A stretch of 64,000 nucleotides of DNA, taken from NCBI RefSeq assembly GCF_000429045.1, contig NZ_AUBC01000004.1, positions 124,001 through 188,000 on the forward strand. Direction: 5' to 3'. The stretch is from Salinarimonas rosea DSM 21201 (GTDB lineage Bacteria > Pseudomonadota > Alphaproteobacteria > Rhizobiales > Beijerinckiaceae). Both the position numbers and the translations under genes were made by a program. Positions 17,410 through 26,716 of this stretch are shown piece by piece (position 1 is the first letter of the stretch; every line of letters begins with the position of its first letter). The notes beneath the pieces are model-generated. The model did not search any database. It saw only the letters and a program-made list of their open reading frames with translations, and had not been told where the DNA came from.

Positions 17410-18501
17410 TCAGACGGCGAAGCGCTCGGCGTCCTTCGCCTTGAAGGTCAGGCCGTGGCCGGGCCTGTCGTTCGGCGCGATCGCGCCGTCGCGCGGCACG
17501 GGCGCGCCGTCGAGGAGCATGGCCTCGATGCGCACGTGGTCGTGGAACCACTCGAGGTGACGGCACCCCGGGGCGGCGAGGCATGCGGGCAGGTGCAGCG
17601 CCGGCGCCGTGTGGGCCGAGATCGGCACCGCGAAGGCCTCCGCGAGCGCCGCGGCCTGGAGAAAGCCCGTGTAGCCCAGGGCGCGGGTCGCATCGATCTG
17701 CAGGCAGTCGACGGCGCGCGCCTCCAGCAGCCGCCGCGCGTCGTGCGGCCCCCAGACGTATTCTCCGGCCGCGCAGTCGATGGCGCCCGGGAGCCCGGCG
17801 CGCACGAAGGCGAGCCCGTCGAGATCGTCGGACGTGACGGGCTCCTCGTACCAGTCGACGCCGAACGCGTCGGCGAGCTCGGCCATGGCGAGCGCCTCGC
17901 GCGGGGTGCAGGCGCCGTTCGAGTCGATCATCAGGACCGCCTCCCCGATCGCCTCGCGGGCGACGCGCATGCGCCGCTCCTCGACGTCCCGGTCCGCGCC
18001 GATCTTCATCTTCACGCGCCCACAGCCGTCCTCGCGGACCCAGCGGCCGAGCTGATCGGCGAGGCGGGCATCGTCGTAGCTGGTGAAGCCGCCCGAGCCG
18101 TAGATCGCGACCCGCTCGCGCCGCGCGCCCCACAGCTCGGCGAGCGGCAGGCCGACGAGACCCGCCTTCAGGTCCCACAGCGCCGTGTCCACGGCGGAGA
18201 TCGCCGCGGCGGCGACGCCGGACGCGCCCATGTTGCGCACCCGCCGCCGCATACGGTCCCACAGCCGAGGAACGTCCATGGCGCTCTCGCCGAGGACCAC
18301 CGCGGCGAGGGTGCGAGACGCGATCCCAGCCGCGGCGGCGTCGCCGTATGCGTAGCCCATGCCCCGCACCCGGCCGGCGACCACCGTCACGACGACGAGC
18401 GTGGTCGCGTCCCATTCGAGGGTGCCGTCCGCCTCCGGCGCGTCGGTCGGGATGCGGTAGGCGCGCGCCTCGAGCGCGTCGATGGGGACGGCAGCGACCA
18501 C
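17410..18501 (-). CDS. Enolase-superfamily enzyme, mandelate racemase / sugar-acid dehydratase-like
   Basis: A 363-residue mandelate racemase/muconate lactonising family protein. Start GTG at 18501. The barrel shows K164 and K166 (VKMK, catalytic lysine at the second), metal ligands D193 (MIDSNG), E219 or E220 (WYEEPV) and E247 (AAGEYVW), and H297 (ISAHTAP). This pattern fits abstraction of an alpha proton from an acid, as in aldonate dehydratases or racemases; the substrate cannot be read from sequence. It lies 10 bp after a thiamine-diphosphate enzyme and 22 bp before a YdiJ-type dehydrogenase, so a short acid-sugar pathway is likely. Confidence 0.8.
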   Translation of the reverse strand: MVAAVPIDALEARAYRIPTDAPEADGTLEWDATTLVVVTVVAGRVRGMGYAYGDAAAAGIASRTLAAVVLGESAMDVPRLWDRMRRRVRNMGASGVAAAAISAVDTALWDLKAGLVGLPLAELWGARRERVAIYGSGGFTSYDDARLADQLGRWVREDGCGRVKMKIGADRDVEERRMRVAREAIGEAVLMIDSNGACTPREALAMAELADAFGVDWYEEPVTSDDLDGLAFVRAGLPGAIDCAAGEYVWGPHDARRLLEARAVDCLQIDATRALGYTGFLQAAALAEAFAVPISAHTAPALHLPACLAAPGCRHLEWFHDHVRIEAMLLDGAPVPRDGAIAPNDRPGHGLTFKAKDAERFAV

Positions 18502-18511
18502 GGCGCGTGCC

Positions 18512-20269
18512 TCAGATGATCTCGCGGACCGTGTCGGAGGCCGCCGTCAGCGCGATCTTGCCGGCGTTCGGCGTGCCGCGGGCGAGGCTCTCGGCGAACT
18601 TCGCCGCCTGGCTCGGCTTGATCTTCGGCGGCATCGGCGGCTCGTGCGGGTCGACGACGGCCTCGACCAGCACCGGCCCCGGCGTCGCGAGCGCCTGGCG
18701 CAGCGTCTGCGCACATTCTGCCGGGTCCGTGATCGTGAAGGAGACGAAGCCGCAGCCCCGCGCGATCGTGGCGAAATCGACCGGCTCGAGCTCGCAGCCG
18801 TATTCCGGGTTGCCCAGGAAGACCATCTGCTCCCACTTGATCTGGCCGAGCGTGTTGTTCTTGATCACGATGACCTTCACGTCGAGGTCGTACTTTTTCG
18901 CCGTGATCAGCTCGCTCATCAGCATCGACAGCCCGCCGTCGCCGACGAAGGCGATCACCGGACGGCCCGGGTAGGCGATCGCGGCGGCGTTGGCGTAGGG
19001 CAGGCCGCAGGCCATGGTGGCGAGGTTGCCCGAGCACGAGAACATCATGTCCCCGCGAATGTCGACGTGGCGCGCGATCCAGGTGGTGATCGTGCCGGAA
19101 TCCGTGGTGAGGATGGCGTTCTCCGGGATGAGCTTGTTGAGCTCGTGCGCCACCACCTGCGGCTTCATCGGCATGTCCTGCCGCGTGCCGCGCTCGTCCA
19201 TCAGCGCACGCCAGTCGCGCATGCCCGCCTGTGCCTCTTCGAGGAACGAGCGGTCCTGGCGGTAGTCCAGGCGCGGCATCAGCATCTCGAGCACGCGCAC
19301 GGAATCGCCGACGAGGGCGGCGTCGACGTCGTAGCGCAGCCCGATCCGCTGCGGGTCGATGTCGATCTGGACCGCCTTCGCCTGGCCCGGCGTCGGGTAG
19401 AACTCGATGTAGGGATAGGACGAGCCGACGATCAGCAGCGTGTCGCAGCTCTCGAGCGCCTCCTGCGAGGGGCGCGTGCCCAGGAGCCCGGTGCCGCCCG
19501 TGGTGAGCGGATGGTCGTCGGGCACGACGCCCTTGCCGAGCAGCGGCTTGACGATGGGTGCGCCGAGACGCTCGGCGAGCGCGATCACCTGGTCGCGGGC
19601 GCCGAGCGCGCCGCGGCCGGCGAGGATGACGGTGCGCTTGCCCTCGTTGAGGATCGACGCCGCCTCGGCGATCTGGTGCTCGGTGGGGATGTGGGCGCTC
19701 TCGGCCATGCGGTCGGAGACGTGGCCGGCGATGTTGCGCTTCGAGCGGTAGTCCGCCTTCACCGGCTGGGACTGGGTGTCCACCGGCATCGTCACGTGCG
19801 CGACGCCGCGATACGCCAGCGCCGAGCGGCAGGCGAGCTCCACCACGTTGCGGGTGTGGGCGGGGCCCATGACGCGCGCGTTGTAGACGGAGACGTCCTG
19901 GAAGACCTTGTCGAGCTCGACGTCCTGCTGCGTGTGTGTCTGGATCAGGTCGTGGAACTGGAGGCCGGTGATGGCGAGGACCGGCTGCCCGTCGAGCTTG
20001 GCGTCGTAGAGGCCGTTGAGCAGGTGGATCCCGCCGGGGCCGGAGGTGGCGAGGCAGACGCCGAGCTTGCCGGTGAACTTGGCGTAGCCGCAGGCCATGA
20101 AGGCCGCGCCCTCCTCGTGGCGCACCTGCACGAAGCGAATCTCGTCGGCGCGCTTGCGCAGGCTCTCGATGATCCCGTTGATCCCGTCGCCGGGAAGGCC
20201 GAAGATCGTGTCGACACCCCACTCGATCAGCGTGTCGACGAGGACGTCGGCGGCGGTCTTTGATGCCAT
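18512..20269 (-). CDS. Thiamine-diphosphate-requiring enzyme (pyruvate oxidase / acetolactate synthase-like)
   Basis: A 585-residue enzyme with the three-domain fold of the acetolactate synthase/pyruvate oxidase family. I start at ATG 20269 (MASKTAAD), with a GGAGACGAT ribosome site upstream. The Pyr domain has GLPGDGINGI and the catalytic Glu E52 in VRHEEGAAF; the PP domain carries GDGGLSMLMSEL and KNNTLGQIKW. Relatives such as B. subtilis YdaP are annotated as pyruvate oxidases and are stress-induced. It heads the three-gene minus-strand operon and has an EcfG-type promoter candidate at 20327-20351. The exact 2-oxo acid is unknown. Confidence 0.85.
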   Translation of the reverse strand: MASKTAADVLVDTLIEWGVDTIFGLPGDGINGIIESLRKRADEIRFVQVRHEEGAAFMACGYAKFTGKLGVCLATSGPGGIHLLNGLYDAKLDGQPVLAITGLQFHDLIQTHTQQDVELDKVFQDVSVYNARVMGPAHTRNVVELACRSALAYRGVAHVTMPVDTQSQPVKADYRSKRNIAGHVSDRMAESAHIPTEHQIAEAASILNEGKRTVILAGRGALGARDQVIALAERLGAPIVKPLLGKGVVPDDHPLTTGGTGLLGTRPSQEALESCDTLLIVGSSYPYIEFYPTPGQAKAVQIDIDPQRIGLRYDVDAALVGDSVRVLEMLMPRLDYRQDRSFLEEAQAGMRDWRALMDERGTRQDMPMKPQVVAHELNKLIPENAILTTDSGTITTWIARHVDIRGDMMFSCSGNLATMACGLPYANAAAIAYPGRPVIAFVGDGGLSMLMSELITAKKYDLDVKVIVIKNNTLGQIKWEQMVFLGNPEYGCELEPVDFATIARGCGFVSFTITDPAECAQTLRQALATPGPVLVEAVVDPHEPPMPPKIKPSQAAKFAESLARGTPNAGKIALTAASDTVREII

Positions 20270-20326
20270 GGGATCGTCTCCTCTGCTGCAGGCACGGCGG
20301 CGGCGCACGCACCGCCTCGGCCGGTC

Positions 20327-20351
20327 AACAGGGAGCCGATGGGATCGTTCC
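20327..20351 (-). promoter_or_regulatory. Candidate EcfG (general stress sigma) promoter for the thiamine-diphosphate operon
   Basis: On the minus strand GGAAC (20351-20347), 16 bp, TGTT (20330-20327). The GGAAC...GTT pair with this spacing matches the alphaproteobacterial EcfG consensus. It would start transcription about 50 bp before the ATG at 20269. Confidence 0.55.
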
Positions 20352-20384
20352 TGTGCTCGGAGGGCTATCGCAACGATTGCAGCC

Positions 20385-21071
20385 TCAACCCTTGGCGAGC
20401 ACCATCGCGTCGAACACCGCGAAGTACATGAACGTCGAGGCCGCCAGCACGAAGGCGTGCCAGACCGCGTTGTGGAAGCGCAGCGACTCCCACAGGTGGA
20501 AGACGATCCCCGCCGTGTAGGTCGCCCCGCCGATGGCGATGAGCCACAGCGTGGTCGGGGTCAGCGCCTCGAGCAGCGCCTCCCCGCCGAGCACGCCGCT
20601 CCAGCCCATGCCGAGGTAGAGCAGGATCGCCGCACGGTCCCAGCGCCCGGGGAAGACCAGCTTCAGCGTCACCCCGATCGCCGCCGCGCCCCACAGGATG
20701 ACGAGGAGCGGCGCCGCGTGCGCGGCATCGATCTGCGTCAGGAAGGGCGTGTAGGTGCCGGCGATGAGGACGTAGATCGCCGCGTGGTCGAAGCGGCGCA
20801 GGATCCATTTCGTGCGCGAGGCGGGATAGAGGTTGTACAAAGCCGAGACGCTGAGCACCGTGACGAGCCCGAAACAGTAGATCGCGATCCCGGTCATCTC
20901 CAGCGCACCGGCGCGGTCCGCGGCGAAGAGCGTGATCAGCACGACCCCCACGAGGGCGAGCTTGACGCCGAGCGCGTGCACGATCCCGTCCGCGATCAGC
21001 TCGGCGCGGCTGTAGTCCCACTTCACGCGCGCCGGCGGCACGTACCGGACGGGGGAACGATCCTCGGTCAT
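20385..21071 (-). CDS. trhA: Hemolysin III family membrane protein
   Basis: A 228-residue integral membrane protein of the hemolysin III/TrhA (YqfA) family, related to PAQR receptors, with seven predicted helices. ATG at 21071 gives a short cytoplasmic N-terminus ending YSRAELIADGIVHALG, a family hallmark; conserved residues include VLSVSALYNLYPAS, LRRFDHAAIYVLIAGTYTPF and HLWESLRFHNAVWHAFVL, which hold the putative metal-binding His residues. E. coli TrhA has been linked to membrane-energetics homeostasis. It has an exact-consensus EcfG promoter upstream and is divergent from ppk2. Confidence 0.92.
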   Translation of the reverse strand: MTEDRSPVRYVPPARVKWDYSRAELIADGIVHALGVKLALVGVVLITLFAADRAGALEMTGIAIYCFGLVTVLSVSALYNLYPASRTKWILRRFDHAAIYVLIAGTYTPFLTQIDAAHAAPLLVILWGAAAIGVTLKLVFPGRWDRAAILLYLGMGWSGVLGGEALLEALTPTTLWLIAIGGATYTAGIVFHLWESLRFHNAVWHAFVLAASTFMYFAVFDAMVLAKG

Positions 21072-21138
21072 GCGCGCTCCTCCTCGATCGCTCCTCGCGG
21101 CGCGCGTACCGATCGCAGCGCCCTTGCGGCGGAAGCGA

Positions 21139-21164
21139 AACGAGGCTTCCCTGAACGACGTTCC
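21139..21164 (-). promoter_or_regulatory. EcfG-type promoter for trhA (exact consensus)
   Basis: Minus strand GGAAC (21164-21160), 17-bp spacer, CGTT (21142-21139), a full match to the general-stress-response consensus GGAAC-N16/17-CGTT. The expected start is near 21132, about 60 bp before the trhA ATG. Confidence 0.65.
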
Positions 21165-21177
21165 AGGGGAGCATACC

Positions 21178-22008
21178 ATGAAATCGGACGACAACCGCCT
21201 CGTGAACGAGGATTTCTCCCTCGCCGCCGTGGACTTGAGCGAGCGGATCGAGGAGGACACCTACGCCGCCGAGGAGGCGCGGCTGCAGACCGAGCTCAAG
21301 CGGATTCAGCAGGCCTACCTCCATACCGGCGAGCGGGCGCTCGTCGTCTTCGAGGGCTGCGACGCGGCCGGCAAGGGCGGGACGATCCGGCGCATGGCGG
21401 GCGCCATGGACCCGCGTGGCTTCAAGGTCTGGCCGATCGGCGCCCCCTCCCCCGCCGAGCAGCGCCACCACTACCTCCACCGGTTCTGGTCGCGGCTGCC
21501 GGCGGCGGGCGAGATCGTGGTGTTCGACCGCTCCTGGTACGGGCGGGTCCTCGTCGAGCGCGTGGAGGACCTCGCCACCGAGGCGGAATGGCGCCGGGCC
21601 TACGGCGAGATCGTCGCCTTCGAGCGGATGCTGCGGGACGACGGCGCGCGCTTCGTGAAGATCTTCCTCCACATCTCGCAGAAGGAGCAGCGCAAGCGCT
21701 TCATCGAGCGCCTGCGCGATCCGCTCAAGCGCTGGAAGCTCTCCTACGAGGACCTGCGAAACCGCGAGAAATGGCCGCACTACGAGACCGCCGTCGAGGA
21801 CATGGTCCGGAGCACCTCGACCGCCCGCGCGCCCTGGGCGGTGATCTCCTCCGAGCAGAAGAAGTCCGGTCGCATCAAGGCCTTGCAGACGATCGTGGAC
21901 ACCCTCTCGCACGGCGTCGATCTTTCCCCGCGGCCTCTCGACCTCGGCCTGCTCGAGCAGGCGGAGAGCAAGCTCGGGATCGATCCGCGCGACGTCGTCG
22001 ACACGTAG
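21178..22008 (+). CDS. ppk2: Polyphosphate kinase 2
   Basis: A 276-residue P-loop kinase that transfers phosphate between polyphosphate and nucleotides. ATG at 21178 follows AGGGGAGC. Walker A is GCDAAGKGG (residues 60-68), Walker B VVFDRSWYGR (about 114-123), and the lid contains LHISQKEQRKRF followed by LRDPLKRWKLS. Length and motifs fit single-domain class I/II PPK2. It is divergent from trhA across a 106-bp gap that carries a stress promoter on the opposite strand. Polyphosphate-driven nucleotide regeneration would suit stress or starvation. Confidence 0.94.
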   Translation: MKSDDNRLVNEDFSLAAVDLSERIEEDTYAAEEARLQTELKRIQQAYLHTGERALVVFEGCDAAGKGGTIRRMAGAMDPRGFKVWPIGAPSPAEQRHHYLHRFWSRLPAAGEIVVFDRSWYGRVLVERVEDLATEAEWRRAYGEIVAFERMLRDDGARFVKIFLHISQKEQRKRFIERLRDPLKRWKLSYEDLRNREKWPHYETAVEDMVRSTSTARAPWAVISSEQKKSGRIKALQTIVDTLSHGVDLSPRPLDLGLLEQAESKLGIDPRDVVDT

Positions 22009-22055
22009 ACCTCGAAGGCGGGCGCGAGCGCGGCTTTACGTTTCTTCACGTGCTG

Positions 22056-22069
22056 TTCGCACCTGCGAA
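22056..22069. promoter_or_regulatory. Perfect palindrome upstream of the first RND operon (possible operator)
   Basis: TTCGCA-CC-TGCGAA, a perfect 14-bp inverted repeat 50 bp before the adaptor start. Palindromes in this place often bind TetR- or MarR-type repressors of efflux genes, but no such regulator is encoded nearby. Confidence 0.35.
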
Positions 22070-22118
22070 ACGGCGATATGGGAGACGGGAGCAGGGTCCA
22101 CGCCGGCGGACCACGAGG

Positions 22119-23480
22119 ATGACCCAGACGATGGATGCGCGCGTCGACGACGCCCCCCCGTACGCTCACGAGCGGGATCCGCTGCGCGAGGACCCGGCGC
22201 CGCGCCGCGCTCCGACCCTCGAGGCGCGTCTCGGCCGCGCGGTGCGGCTCTTCTTCATGGTTCTCCTGCCCCCGGTGCTGATCTTCGGCGCGCTCGGCGG
22301 CTTCGGCTGGCTGCGCGACACCAAGCCCACCGTTCCCGTCGAGCGCCAGGGCGAGCGGGCCCGGGCGATCTCGGCCCTCGTCGCGACGCCGACCGCCGTG
22401 CAGCCGACGCTCACCGCCTACGGCCGCATCGTCGCCGGCCGCTCGGTCGACCTCAGGGCGCTCGTCTCCGGGCCGGTGATCGCGGTCTCGGACGCGCTCG
22501 TCGACGGCGGCCGGGTGTCGGCGGGCGATCCGCTCGTGACCATCGATCCCTTCGCCTACGAGGGCGCGCTCGTCCGCGCCCGGGCGGACCTCGCCGAGGC
22601 GCAGGCGCGGATCGCCGAGCTCGAGGCCCGCACCCGCCAGGAGGAGGCCGGCATCGCCCGCGGGCAGGAGCAGCTCGCGATCGCCGAGCGCGACCTCGCC
22701 CGCCTCACCCAGCTGCGCGAGAGCGGCACGGCCTCCGCCCGCGCGCTGGACGACGTCGAGCTGCGCGTCTCGCAGGCGCGTTCCGCGCTGGAGACACGCG
22801 AGAACCAGATCGCCGTGCTGGCGGCGCAGCGCGCCGCGCTCGACGCCTCGCTGGAGCGCCTGCGCTTCGCGCTCTCGCAGGCCGAGCGCAACCTCGACGA
22901 CACGGTCCTGCGCGCGCCCTTCGACGCGCTCGTCTCCAACGCCGGCGCCGAGATCGGCAAGATCGTCGGGCAGAACGACCGTGTCGCCACCCTTGTCGCC
23001 ACGGATCGGCTCGAGGCGCGCTTCCTCCTGTCGGACGCCCAATACGCCCGGCTCGCGCCGGACGGCGGCCTCGTGGGCAGGCCGGTGAGCGTGATCTGGC
23101 GCGCCGGCGACACCGAGATCGCCCGCGAGGCCCGTGTCGCCCGTGTCGCCTCCGAGGCGGCCGATGCGTCCTTCGCGGTCTACGCCGCCTTCGACGAGCC
23201 TGTCGCGAGCGACGTGCTGCGCCCGGGCGCCTTCGTCGAGGCGCGCCTCGCCGACCGCGTCTGGACGGACGCGCTCGTGCTGCCGGTCTCGGCGCTCTAC
23301 GACGGCGGCGTGTTCGTGGTCGACGACGACAGCCGCCTGGCCCGCGCCGAGGTCGACATCCTCACCTGGGGCGACGAGGGCGTCGTCGTGCGCGCCGACG
23401 GGATCGCGCCGGGCGCCCGCATCCTGTCCTCGCGCCTGACGGCGGCGAGCGCCGGGCAGCTCGTCGAGATTCGCGAATGA
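22119..23480 (+). CDS. RND efflux periplasmic adaptor subunit (first pair)
   Basis: Membrane fusion protein of 453 residues linking an RND pump to an outer-membrane channel. From ATG 22119 it has a 45-residue cytoplasmic segment, one transmembrane helix (about 46-68), a lipoyl half-motif (VRPTLTAYG-like: VQPTLTAYGRIVAG), a long coiled-coil hairpin (about 150-260), the second lipoyl half (LRAPFDALVSNAGAEIGKIV) and a beta-barrel domain. The last codons overlap the permease start (ATGA). The substrate is not predictable from the sequence. Confidence 0.9.
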   Translation: MTQTMDARVDDAPPYAHERDPLREDPAPRRAPTLEARLGRAVRLFFMVLLPPVLIFGALGGFGWLRDTKPTVPVERQGERARAISALVATPTAVQPTLTAYGRIVAGRSVDLRALVSGPVIAVSDALVDGGRVSAGDPLVTIDPFAYEGALVRARADLAEAQARIAELEARTRQEEAGIARGQEQLAIAERDLARLTQLRESGTASARALDDVELRVSQARSALETRENQIAVLAAQRAALDASLERLRFALSQAERNLDDTVLRAPFDALVSNAGAEIGKIVGQNDRVATLVATDRLEARFLLSDAQYARLAPDGGLVGRPVSVIWRAGDTEIAREARVARVASEAADASFAVYAAFDEPVASDVLRPGAFVEARLADRVWTDALVLPVSALYDGGVFVVDDDSRLARAEVDILTWGDEGVVVRADGIAPGARILSSRLTAASAGQLVEIRE

Positions 23481-26400
23481 GCACGCCCGAGACGACGCCC
23501 GAGACGACGACCACGACCGATCGCGACGCGGTCCCCGAGGGCGGCGGCGGGATCGTCGGGATCATCAACGGCTTCCTGCGCCACCGCATCGCCGCGAACC
23601 TGCTCGTGCTCGGCGTGGCGCTGCTGGGGCTGGTGGCGGTGACGCGGCTGAACACGCAGTTCTTCCCCACGGTCCAGATCCCCACGATCTTCGTCACCGT
23701 GGCCTGGCAGGGCGCGAGCCCGGAGGACGTCTCGACCGCCGTCCTCGACGTCGTCGAGCCGGAAATGCGCTTCCTCGACGGCGTGGAGGACATCACCTCC
23801 TACGCCGTCGAGGGCTCGGCGCGCATCGTCGCCGAGTTCGTCGAGGGCGCCGACATGGACAAGGCGCTCTCCGACGTCGAGCAGGCGATCGCCTCGATCA
23901 CGACCCTGCCGGTCGATGCGGAGCGCCCGGTCGTCACGCGGGTCGAGTTCTACGAGACCGTGGCGCTCCTCGCGCTCTCGGGCACCGTCTCCGAGGATGC
24001 GCTGAAGGCGCTCGCCCGCGAGGCGCGCGACGGGCTCCTCGACCGGGGCATCGACCGGGTGACCTTCACCGGCTCGCGGGCGCGCGAGCTGTGGGTCGAG
24101 GTCGACGCCGCCGCCATGCGACGGCTCGGTCTGACCGCCGCGGACGTGTCGCGCGCCATCGCGGCCGCGAACCTCTCCGAGCCGCTGGGCACGCTCGAGG
24201 GGGCGAGCGAGCGCACGCTGCGTACCCTCTCGCGGACGGACCGTCCCTCCGGCATCGGCGCGATCGAGGTCGTCTCCACGGCCGAGGGCGAGCGCATCTT
24301 CGTGCGCGACGTGGCCTCCGTGCGCGAGGCGCTGCGCGACGGCGGCGTGCGCCTCCTGCGCGACGGCGCGCCGATGATCCTCCTCGACATCCAGCGTGCG
24401 GAGAGCGCCGACACGCTCCAGAGCATGGCGGCCGCGCTCGACTACGTGGAGGCGCTCCGGGCTCGCCTGCCGCCCACCGTCGAGGCGCAGCTCTTCGACG
24501 TGCGCGCGAGCGTCGTTTCCGACCGCATCGAGACGCTCTCGCTCAACGCGCTCTCGGGCATGGCGATCATCGTGGTCGTGCTGCTGTTCTTCCTCAACAC
24601 CCGCGTCGCCTTCTGGGTGGCGATGGGCGTGCCGATCTCGCTGCTCGCGACCTTCGCGCTGATGTGGGCGACGGGGCAGACCATCAACGCGATCTCGCTG
24701 CTCGGCCTCATCCTCGTGCTCGGCATCCTCGTCGACGATGCGATCATCGTCGGCGAGCACGCGGTGACGCTCACCGAGGAGGGCAAGTCGCCGACGCAGG
24801 CCGCGCACGGCGCCGCAATGCGCATGCTGGTGCCCGTGATCGCGGCGACGACGACGACCCAGGCGGCCTTCCTGCCGGTGTTCATGATCTCGGGCGTGGT
24901 CGGGCAGATCATCGTGGCGATCCCCCTCGTCGTCGTGGTGGCGCTCGCCGCGTCGCTGTTCGAGAGCTTCCTCGTCCTGCCCACCCACCTGCGCCACGCG
25001 CTCGCCGCGCAGGAGCGCGCCAAGGCCCGCGCCGCCCGCCGGCCGCGGCCCTCCGCGATGGCCCGCGTGCGGGCGGGCCTGGAGCGCGGCATCGACCGCT
25101 TCCGCAACGGCCCCGTCCGCAGGCTGGCGCAGGTCGCCTACGCCTGGCGCTATTCCACGATCGCGCTCGCGGTGGCGGCGCTGATCCTGTCGGTCGGCCT
25201 CATCGCCGGCGGGCGGGTGCAGTTCACCTTCTTCCCCACGCCCGAGCCCGAATACGTCACGGCCGAGATCATGTTCGCGCCGGGCATGTCCGAGGACGCG
25301 ATGATCGCGGCGCTCGCCCGGGTGGAGGACGCGATCGAGGCGGCGGACGCCGACGTCGCCGCGCAGACCGGGGAGCGCGTCGTGCGCTTCGCCTTCTCGC
25401 GGCTCGGCGTCGCCGGCCAGAAGCGCGGGGACAACATGGCGACCGTCGAGGTCGAGCTGACGCCGGGCGAGGAGCGCACCATCCGCACGCCGGAGGTGGT
25501 CGCCGCCTTCGAGGCCGCGGTGCCGGCGATCCCTGGCCTCGACGAGATCTCCATCACCGGCCGACGCTCGGGCCCGCCGGGCTCGGACATCGACGTCTCC
25601 TTCACCGGCGCCGACCTGCCGACCCTGAAGGCCGCCGCCGAGAACCTGAAGCTCCGGCTGCGCGACTATCCCGGCGTCTACGGCATTGCCGACGATACGC
25701 CCTTCGGCAAGAACGAGATCGTGCTCGCCACGACCCCGCGGGGCGAGGCGCTGGGGCTGACCGCCGACACGATCGTGTCGCAGGTGCGCGCGGTCTACCA
25801 GGGCACGGTCGCCATGCGCTTCGCCGCCGGCGAGGAGGAGGTGACGATCCGGGTCAAGCAGGAGGGCGCCGACCTCTCCGTCGCGGGCCTCCTCGACATG
25901 ACGCTGCGCACGCCGTCGGGCGCGCAGGTGCGGCTCGGGGACGTCGTCGAGATCGACGAGCGCGCCGCCTTCGCGCTGATCCAGCGCCGCGACGGGCGGG
26001 TCACCGTCACCGTCACCGCCGACGTCAACGCCGACGTCACCCCCGAGGGCGAGATCCGCGCCGACGTCGTCGACACGATCCTGCCCGCGCTGCGGGCGCA
26101 ATACGGCGTCGAAACCGCCGTCCGCGGGCGCGCGGAGACGCAGCAGCAGGCGTTCGGCGATCTCGGCTTCGGCGCGCTCATCGCGCTGGCGACGATCTAC
26201 GTGATCCTCGCCCTCGTCTTCCAGAACTGGTCCCAGCCCATCCTCGTCATGCTGGTGATCCCCTTCGGCTTCATCGGCGCGGTGATCGGCCATTGGCTGC
26301 TCGGCTTCCAATTCGCCTTCCTGTCGATGGTGGGGCTGCTCGGGCTGTCGGGCATCCTCGTCAACGGCTCGATCGTGCTGGTCGACCGCTACAACGAGCG

Positions 26401-26692
26401 CGTCCGCGACGGCGAGGCGCCGGCCGAAGCCGCGGTCGCCTCCTCCGTCGACCGCTTCCGCGCGGTGCTGCTCACCACGCTCACCACGTCGGGCGGCATG
26501 GCGCCGCTCATCGCCGAGAAGAGCCTGCAGGCACAGTTCCTGATCCCGATCGCGATCACGCTCTCCTTCGGCCTGATGGTCGCGGCCTTGATCATCCTCT
26601 TCGTCGTCCCCGCGCTGCTCGGCGTCGCGCAGGATCTCGGGCGCATCAAGCGCGGCTACCTGCGCATGTCCGGCCTCGCGCCGGCGGGCTGA
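23477..26692 (+). CDS. RND efflux permease (first pair)
   Basis: Inner-membrane proton-driven exporter, 1071 residues, AcrB superfamily. Twelve helices are arranged in two halves with large periplasmic loops; TM4 contains LGILVDDAIIVGEH with the paired Asp residues of the proton relay, and the second half has LLGLSGILVNGSIVLVDRYNE. The N-terminus carries a Thr/Glu-rich leader before the first helix (HRIAANLLVLGVALLGLVAV). It overlaps the adaptor stop by 4 bp. No outer-membrane factor follows; a PRC-barrel-like gene is 83 bp downstream. Confidence 0.93.
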   Translation: MSTPETTPETTTTTDRDAVPEGGGGIVGIINGFLRHRIAANLLVLGVALLGLVAVTRLNTQFFPTVQIPTIFVTVAWQGASPEDVSTAVLDVVEPEMRFLDGVEDITSYAVEGSARIVAEFVEGADMDKALSDVEQAIASITTLPVDAERPVVTRVEFYETVALLALSGTVSEDALKALAREARDGLLDRGIDRVTFTGSRARELWVEVDAAAMRRLGLTAADVSRAIAAANLSEPLGTLEGASERTLRTLSRTDRPSGIGAIEVVSTAEGERIFVRDVASVREALRDGGVRLLRDGAPMILLDIQRAESADTLQSMAAALDYVEALRARLPPTVEAQLFDVRASVVSDRIETLSLNALSGMAIIVVVLLFFLNTRVAFWVAMGVPISLLATFALMWATGQTINAISLLGLILVLGILVDDAIIVGEHAVTLTEEGKSPTQAAHGAAMRMLVPVIAATTTTQAAFLPVFMISGVVGQIIVAIPLVVVVALAASLFESFLVLPTHLRHALAAQERAKARAARRPRPSAMARVRAGLERGIDRFRNGPVRRLAQVAYAWRYSTIALAVAALILSVGLIAGGRVQFTFFPTPEPEYVTAEIMFAPGMSEDAMIAALARVEDAIEAADADVAAQTGERVVRFAFSRLGVAGQKRGDNMATVEVELTPGEERTIRTPEVVAAFEAAVPAIPGLDEISITGRRSGPPGSDIDVSFTGADLPTLKAAAENLKLRLRDYPGVYGIADDTPFGKNEIVLATTPRGEALGLTADTIVSQVRAVYQGTVAMRFAAGEEEVTIRVKQEGADLSVAGLLDMTLRTPSGAQVRLGDVVEIDERAAFALIQRRDGRVTVTVTADVNADVTPEGEIRADVVDTILPALRAQYGVETAVRGRAETQQQAFGDLGFGALIALATIYVILALVFQNWSQPILVMLVIPFGFIGAVIGHWLLGFQFAFLSMVGLLGLSGILVNGSIVLVDRYNERVRDGEAPAEAAVASSVDRFRAVLLTTLTTSGGMAPLIAEKSLQAQFLIPIAITLSFGLMVAALIILFVVPALLGVAQDLGRIKRGYLRMSGLAPAG

Positions 26693-26716
26693 GGGCCGGG
26701 CCGAGCGGGGCGCGGC

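Noticed and set aside
17410-18501. Enolase-superfamily gene as part of the sulfoquinovose pathway
   Set aside because: It is 33 kb away in a separate operon with different enzymes and no matching operator.
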